From Alnus glutinosa (taxonomy: Eukaryota; Streptophyta; Magnoliopsida; Fagales; Betulaceae): a DNA stretch of 64,000 nucleotides. The stretch's first letter is position 1, and each line of letters starts with the position of its first letter. Both the position numbers and the translations under genes were made by a program. The notes below the pieces were generated by a model. That model was not told where the DNA came from. It ran no database searches and saw only the letters and a program-made list of their open reading frames with translations. Of the stretch, positions 59,501-64,000 are shown in pieces. Where the stretch lies: positions 25,629,501 through 25,693,500 of the forward strand of contig NC_084891.1 of the NCBI RefSeq assembly GCF_958979055.1, written 5' to 3'.

Positions 59501-61407
59501 AAATATAAACTTAATTAAATTGTGCATAGAAATTAAAACATAAAAAATAACAAAAATAATTTTAGAATACCAGCAAGCATTCTCCCAAAGTGTTGGCCAT
59601 GCTTTAAGTCATATAATAGCTGATCGAGCTTGATCTTAAAAACTCTTCCAAGTATATCAGGTCGATCCTCAGGTTTTTGACCAGGATTCATAGATAGAAA
59701 ACTTTCAATCTCTGGCCATTTGGCATTGCAAGTGAAAGTGATAAATAAATCAGGATACCCTGCCCATCTACAAATTGCCATTGCATCCTGATAATTCTCA
59801 ATCATATATCTTGGACTTCCCGTAAAAGTTGAAGGCAAAACAATTCTTTTCCCAATAGATGCAGGGGTGGTATCTCCCCTCATAACTGCATCCCTCAATC
59901 CACTGTACAATTCAGTCCTTAATGCACCTTGATTACGTCTTATCCACATAAGTCGAATTGCTTCAATACATGTGTATGCATCAACAACAAATTGCTGGAA
60001 TAACCGGCCACCATATATCAAAGTATGTCCCTCATCTTGACGTTTTTGCAACCGATATGCATAATATTCCCTCATTGTTACATAACTATTTGTGTTATGT
60101 CTAGTTCCACTAATACTTCTACGTAAAATACCCAGCCTAAAACCATCCTCGCCATATGGAAATAGAAGAGGATACTGCAATGCCATATATGATGGATGCA
60201 ACTCATTGATCCTCTGTAATCCACCTTCTTTATAATCTACAATAACATCACGGTGTGCATTATCAACACCAATGTCACCAACAATAATTGCAGCTATTTC
60301 TGAACATGTGGGAAGATTGTGATCTCTTCCATCGGTTGATCGTGATCCAATAAGACGTAATCTTAAGTGGTGGATATTACCTTCTCTAAAACGGTCTCTA
60401 GCCATACGAAAGATCTTCACCAATACGTTTGATTCATCTAGCATTTGGACCAGGGAATCAACAATAGAGGGATCAAGGTTACTGTCGGAGCGATTCAAGG
60501 TATTCATTCTATTCGGAACTTCATTTTCAGTGTCGTAAAAATATAGCTGTGCAAAACGGGGGATCAAGCCATCACCTGGGAGCAATGTTCCAATTCTATG
60601 GTGGTTTTGGCCGTTAAGTCGAAATATATAAGGACCTCTTCCATCATTAATTGTCTTATCCACATTCCCACCCATTGATGTCATAGCAAATATGGAATTA
60701 TAACTTCTAATTTGTGCCTTAAAGTTTTTTGAACGATGCCCACCAGCAGGATTTAGCAATTCTTCAAGAAAAACAGGTGGTTTCTTAAGTAAAGGCAACT
60801 TCACTTGACCCTCCATACAACATAGAGAAAATTTAGGATTATGAGGCTTCTTAGATTTCAATGTTCTTTCTTCATACCATACTATCGCACCACAATACTC
60901 ACATACATATGATGGTGAGCCAAAATTCAAAGGTTCAATAAATTTTCCTGTATGAAATAGAGTGGAGAAAAAAAAGAAATGTTGGATTAAATTTGATGGT
61001 GTGCAAAAACTTTTATATTTTTTATCAAATAAATTTAGTTAAGTCAGTTTACTTGGAATATCTTCTGTGTTTGAGCTATAGCCGAATCCACGTTCTGTCG
61101 TACTTTGAGCAGTTGCATCTGTTGGTTGCAAGCTGTTGTGATCCCTAACTTGGCTAGAGCTACTTCCACAACCAACAATCATAACTCCTCGACTTGTTTT
61201 CTGTCTTTTATGATGTGCAAGTCTTTCATTTTCCATTTCGTTTCTATTGTTTATCATACTTTGAGTAGTTGAATCTGTTGGTTGAACGTCGTTGTATTTC
61301 CTAACTTTCTTAGACCTACTTCCACTACCCACGATAATACCTCCTTGATTCATTTTTTCATTCATAATCATACGTCTTCTTTGTCGTGCAATTCTTGCAT
61401 TTTCCAT
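56565..61407 (-). CDS. Helitron RepHel: HUH endonuclease and PIF1-like helicase
   Basis: Three exons (61407-61053, 60947-59571, 59491-56565) give 1552 aa without a stop. The N-terminal extension is basic, with a duplicated RQRRR/HHKRQK and Ser/Gly pattern. A putative zinc finger ([12 protein letters not shown]... CC) and the Helitron-like N domain follow. The Rep nuclease has the HUH pair H591/H593 in [11 protein letters not shown] and two tyrosines Y726 and Y730 in KYLFKYINK. The C-terminal SF1/PIF1-type helicase has Walker A GHGGTGKT (about 1087-1094), Walker B IIWDEAP (about 1164-1170), [20 protein letters not shown] and [10 protein letters not shown]. All catalytic residues expected of an active element are present. 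It should nick, unwind and transfer one strand of the Helitron in the nucleus. Whether it is expressed is unknown. Confidence 0.92.
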
Positions 61408-62735
61408 TTTTTTTTTCTATTTCAAAATTGTGAAGAAAGAAACGAATTAATTACAAAGTTATAAATCCTATCATTTAGTTCATCAAATTCAACTAAAACA
61501 TATACTATTACTTTAACTAATTAAACAATATAATCAAAATAATGCAATATAATATGTACAAAATATATTGAAAAAATAGTACACTCACAACATTAAGAAG
61601 TAATGCTACAAAAAAAAAAAAAAAAAAAAAGGTAAAGAAACTAAATAAAAATTTAAGGAAAAGAATGGAAATACCTCAACACGTATTGCAAATTAGTTCC
61701 GAAGTACTCAAAAACAATAACCTGTATTCAATAGTTACACACGTTAAACTTAAAGAGACTACTTCCATAATATTATAATGAACATTATAAATAGTTTCTA
61801 CAATTTATGTTATAGATGATTGTCTTGGGCATTGAAGTATATTTGCATACTTTTAGTAAAATACTAATAGACGTTTTCGCTTACTTCTTGGTTCACAGCA
61901 TGAAGTGCAAGGAAACAGTAAAAGATCGATATACATCCAAGCGATAGTATAAGGGTTGATTTTGAAAAGGAAAAAAAAAATCATAATAAATAAAATAGAA
62001 TGTTGAGAATGTCAGACATCCTACTAAGCTAATGTTTTACAAATGTCGTAGGTAATACAAATGATATTAAAAATTTTAATTTATATTTAAATATAGCAAG
62101 GAAAAATATCTAATTTTTTAGTTTTGTTGTAACAAATAATAAAGTTTTTAATAAAAAAATATATGACATAGTTTAATATAAATATTAAAGTGTTATACAA
62201 AATTAGTAAGAATCTCTTAGTGTGATACCTATTATATTTCAATACAAATAAAACACAAATAATTATAAATGTTTGAAAAAAAAAAAGACAAACAAAAATA
62301 TTATTATTTTATTTTATTTTTTTTGAAAATTTATTCCAATAGCTATACAATCACATGCTATCTATGAGGAGAGAATCCAAATATTATATTGGATTAAAAA
62401 ATATATATTGGATTATACATTAAAAATATTGTGTTGGATTAAAAAGAAATATTGGATTATACATAAAATAATTTCAAATTTTTTTTTTTAGTTGGTCAAC
62501 GACATATTGTACAAAATCAAATACAAAATTAATCTAATATTTCAATAAAAAAATTAATTACAATTCAAGGAAAAAATTACTTATTAATTAATTACACATT
62601 AAATCCAATTAAAAAAAAGATTACGTGTAGACATGCAATACTAACACATCAATTAGTCTTCATAAAATCTCAATTATACCCTTATAAAATTTCTAAAAGG
62701 CAATGCTTATTTTTATTCATATAAAAATAAAAAGA
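61408..62735. other. AT-rich 5' arm of the Helitron
   Basis: No coding sequence is seen. It should contain the RepHel promoter. Near 62640-62735 the minus strand reads like many plant Helitron 5' arms (GGGTATAATTGAGATTTT). Confidence 0.5.
62177..62640 (+). repeat. Direct repeat, copy A
   Basis: Shares long near-identical blocks with 63366-64000, such as TACCTATTATATTTCAATAC and ATATTGGATTATACATAAA. It lies in the Helitron arm. Confidence 0.8.
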
Positions 62736-63365
62736 ACTGGGCGAGAGTCTCATCTCACTAAGCTTTGAGTGTCTCGAAAAGTCGAGAATTGGTCAGCAAA
62801 ATTTCATCCCAAAAATACCCTTCTCTCTTAAAAACGAATTCCAATGTACTCGCTTAAATGAGAGAATGGCAAAATGGGAAATATGAAAAAATAGTGAACA
62901 AAAGCAAATACAAATAGTTAGACCAAAACACCCATAGATCAAGACCTTCTTTCAAGACTTAAAAGAAATAGTTAGCACACGGCTATTTCCGATACTTCTC
63001 AACACCCTTAACATTACCCATTTCTCAAAATCCTAAGTAAATGTGTGTCATAAACAACCTAAAGAACAAATATCAAGGTCATAGATAGGCTAGAAGAGCT
63101 AAACAAAATAAATAGAGTGAAAAAAGTAAAGGAAAAAAATAATTAGTTAGAATAGGCAAAACATGATGCATAATGCCTAATTAACCTCAAATACATAACA
63201 AACTAAACAAAATATTTTTCATGAAGACAAAGTAAAACAAAATATTTCAGTAAATATTTAACGTAATAAAATAAATCCTCACATCATATTTAATGGTTAA
63301 TATCTCTTTGGTGTTTTGAATGTATTTATATTTATTTTATGTACAATAATCAAATAAATTTTGCC
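62736..63365. other. Sequence between the duplicated arms
   Basis: Non-coding AT-rich DNA with a small hairpin TCTCGA/TCGAGA near 62772-62787. It may be host flank, a second element, or part of the Helitron. Confidence 0.35.
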
Positions 63366-64000
63366 TTATTTAAATATTAAAGTACTATTAATACAAAATT
63401 AGTAGCAATCTCTTAGTGTGGTACCTATTATATTTCAATACAAATAAAACACTAATAATTCTGAATGTTAAAACAAAACAAAAAAAATACAAAGAAAATT
63501 AAACCTTTTTTTTTTTATGAAAATTTATTCCTATAAAGAAAAAAATATATATATGATTATTTAGTTTTGTTTTAATTAGCTGACAATAAAATTGAAGCAA
63601 TGATATATTTTTAAAAATAAATTTGTAAATAGTATCATTTGACCTCATATTTCAACTGAAAAATATAATTATATAACAATTCAATTATAAATTAAAATAT
63701 TTCTAAAATGGTATTTATTAAATAATTAAAATCACATGCAATAATAAGGAGAGAATCAAAATATTGTATTTGATTAAAAAGAAATATTGGATTATACATA
63801 AAGTGCTTTCAATTTTACTTTTTTTATTTGTTGGTCAAGGACATATATTGTACAAAATCAAAATCAAAATCAAATACAAAATTAATCTAATATTTCAGTA
63901 AGAAATAAATTACAATTCAGACAAATTTTACTTATTAACCAAACACAATTATTGGATGCAAAACAAAAAATAATTTTAAAAAAAGTAATTAATAGTACAA
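63366..64000 (+). repeat. Direct repeat, copy B (runs off the window)
   Basis: Same order and orientation as copy A, with an extra stretch of about 170 bp near 63540-63725. The match continues to the window edge, so its limit is not seen. Confidence 0.75.

Larger units (their letters stand above)
53860..62735 (-). mobile_element. Coding-intact Helitron (right limit uncertain)
   Basis: The left limit on the plus strand is the element's 3' end. Minus-strand sequence there is a 7-bp stem hairpin, then TTATGAG, then CTAG followed by host T, the classic Helitron terminus. The element carries two genes on the minus strand: RepHel (61407-56565) and an RPA1-like gene (56480-54183), both with open frames after splicing. 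Upstream of RepHel is a 1.3-kb AT-rich arm. The 5' end is not resolved. An abrupt change near 62735 follows Helitron-arm-like sequence, but the base context is T|TC and not the expected A|TC. Related sequence also recurs further right. Confidence 0.85.

Noticed and set aside
62734-62736. A firm Helitron 5' end at 62735
   Set aside because: The context is T|TC and not A|TC, and related sequence recurs to the right, so it is given only as an uncertain limit.

Overview
This window is nuclear DNA from a flowering plant, most likely a woody eudicot. The genes are intron-rich with GT/AG junctions, intergenic DNA is AT-rich, and all recognisable proteins are plant nuclear families. Introns and spacers carry MITEs, tRNA-derived SINEs, LINE 3' ends, TRIM-like elements, a copia remnant and a Helitron. 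Exons were joined by hand, checking that reading phase is preserved at every junction. The species cannot be named from the sequence alone.

Layout from left to right. 1-3.37 kb: non-coding, with a TRIM-like element, two interleaved MITEs and a CCGG-rich MITE. 3.375-13.75 kb (+): a complete 27-exon kinesin-4 gene (KIN-4C type, 1258 aa) with motor, coiled coil and C-terminal CXC cysteine domain. 15.61-22.98 kb (+): a tandem, motor-less paralogue of the tail of that kinesin, an intact 12-exon, 548-aa frame. An internally deleted copia element sits in one of its introns. 23.87-29.02 kb (-): argininosuccinate lyase, chloroplast arginine synthesis, 6 exons, 519 aa. 29-33.5 kb: gene-free. 34.8-36.5 kb (+): a small acidic protein I do not recognise. 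39.48-43.07 kb (+): a NET2-type actin-binding protein, 961 aa. 43.8-44.2 kb: a broken GT47 glycosyltransferase fragment. 44.78-53.46 kb (-): a DRMY1-type single-repeat Myb protein, 630 aa, with many insertions in its introns. 53.86 kb to at least 62.7 kb (-): a Helitron with intact RepHel and RPA1-like genes. The last 2.6 kb is its AT-rich upstream arm and duplicated related sequence.

How the genes relate. The two kinesin loci are a local duplication. NET2 next to a DRMY1-type Myb gene is, from memory, also the arrangement at two Arabidopsis loci, so that pair looks like conserved microsynteny. The Helitron RepHel and RPA1-like proteins plausibly form one rolling-circle transposition unit. 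Its 3' terminus lies only about 400 bp upstream of the DRMY1-type start codon.

Most worth following up: the headless KIN-4C paralogue with a fully conserved CXC domain, and the coding-intact Helitron beside the DRMY1-type promoter.
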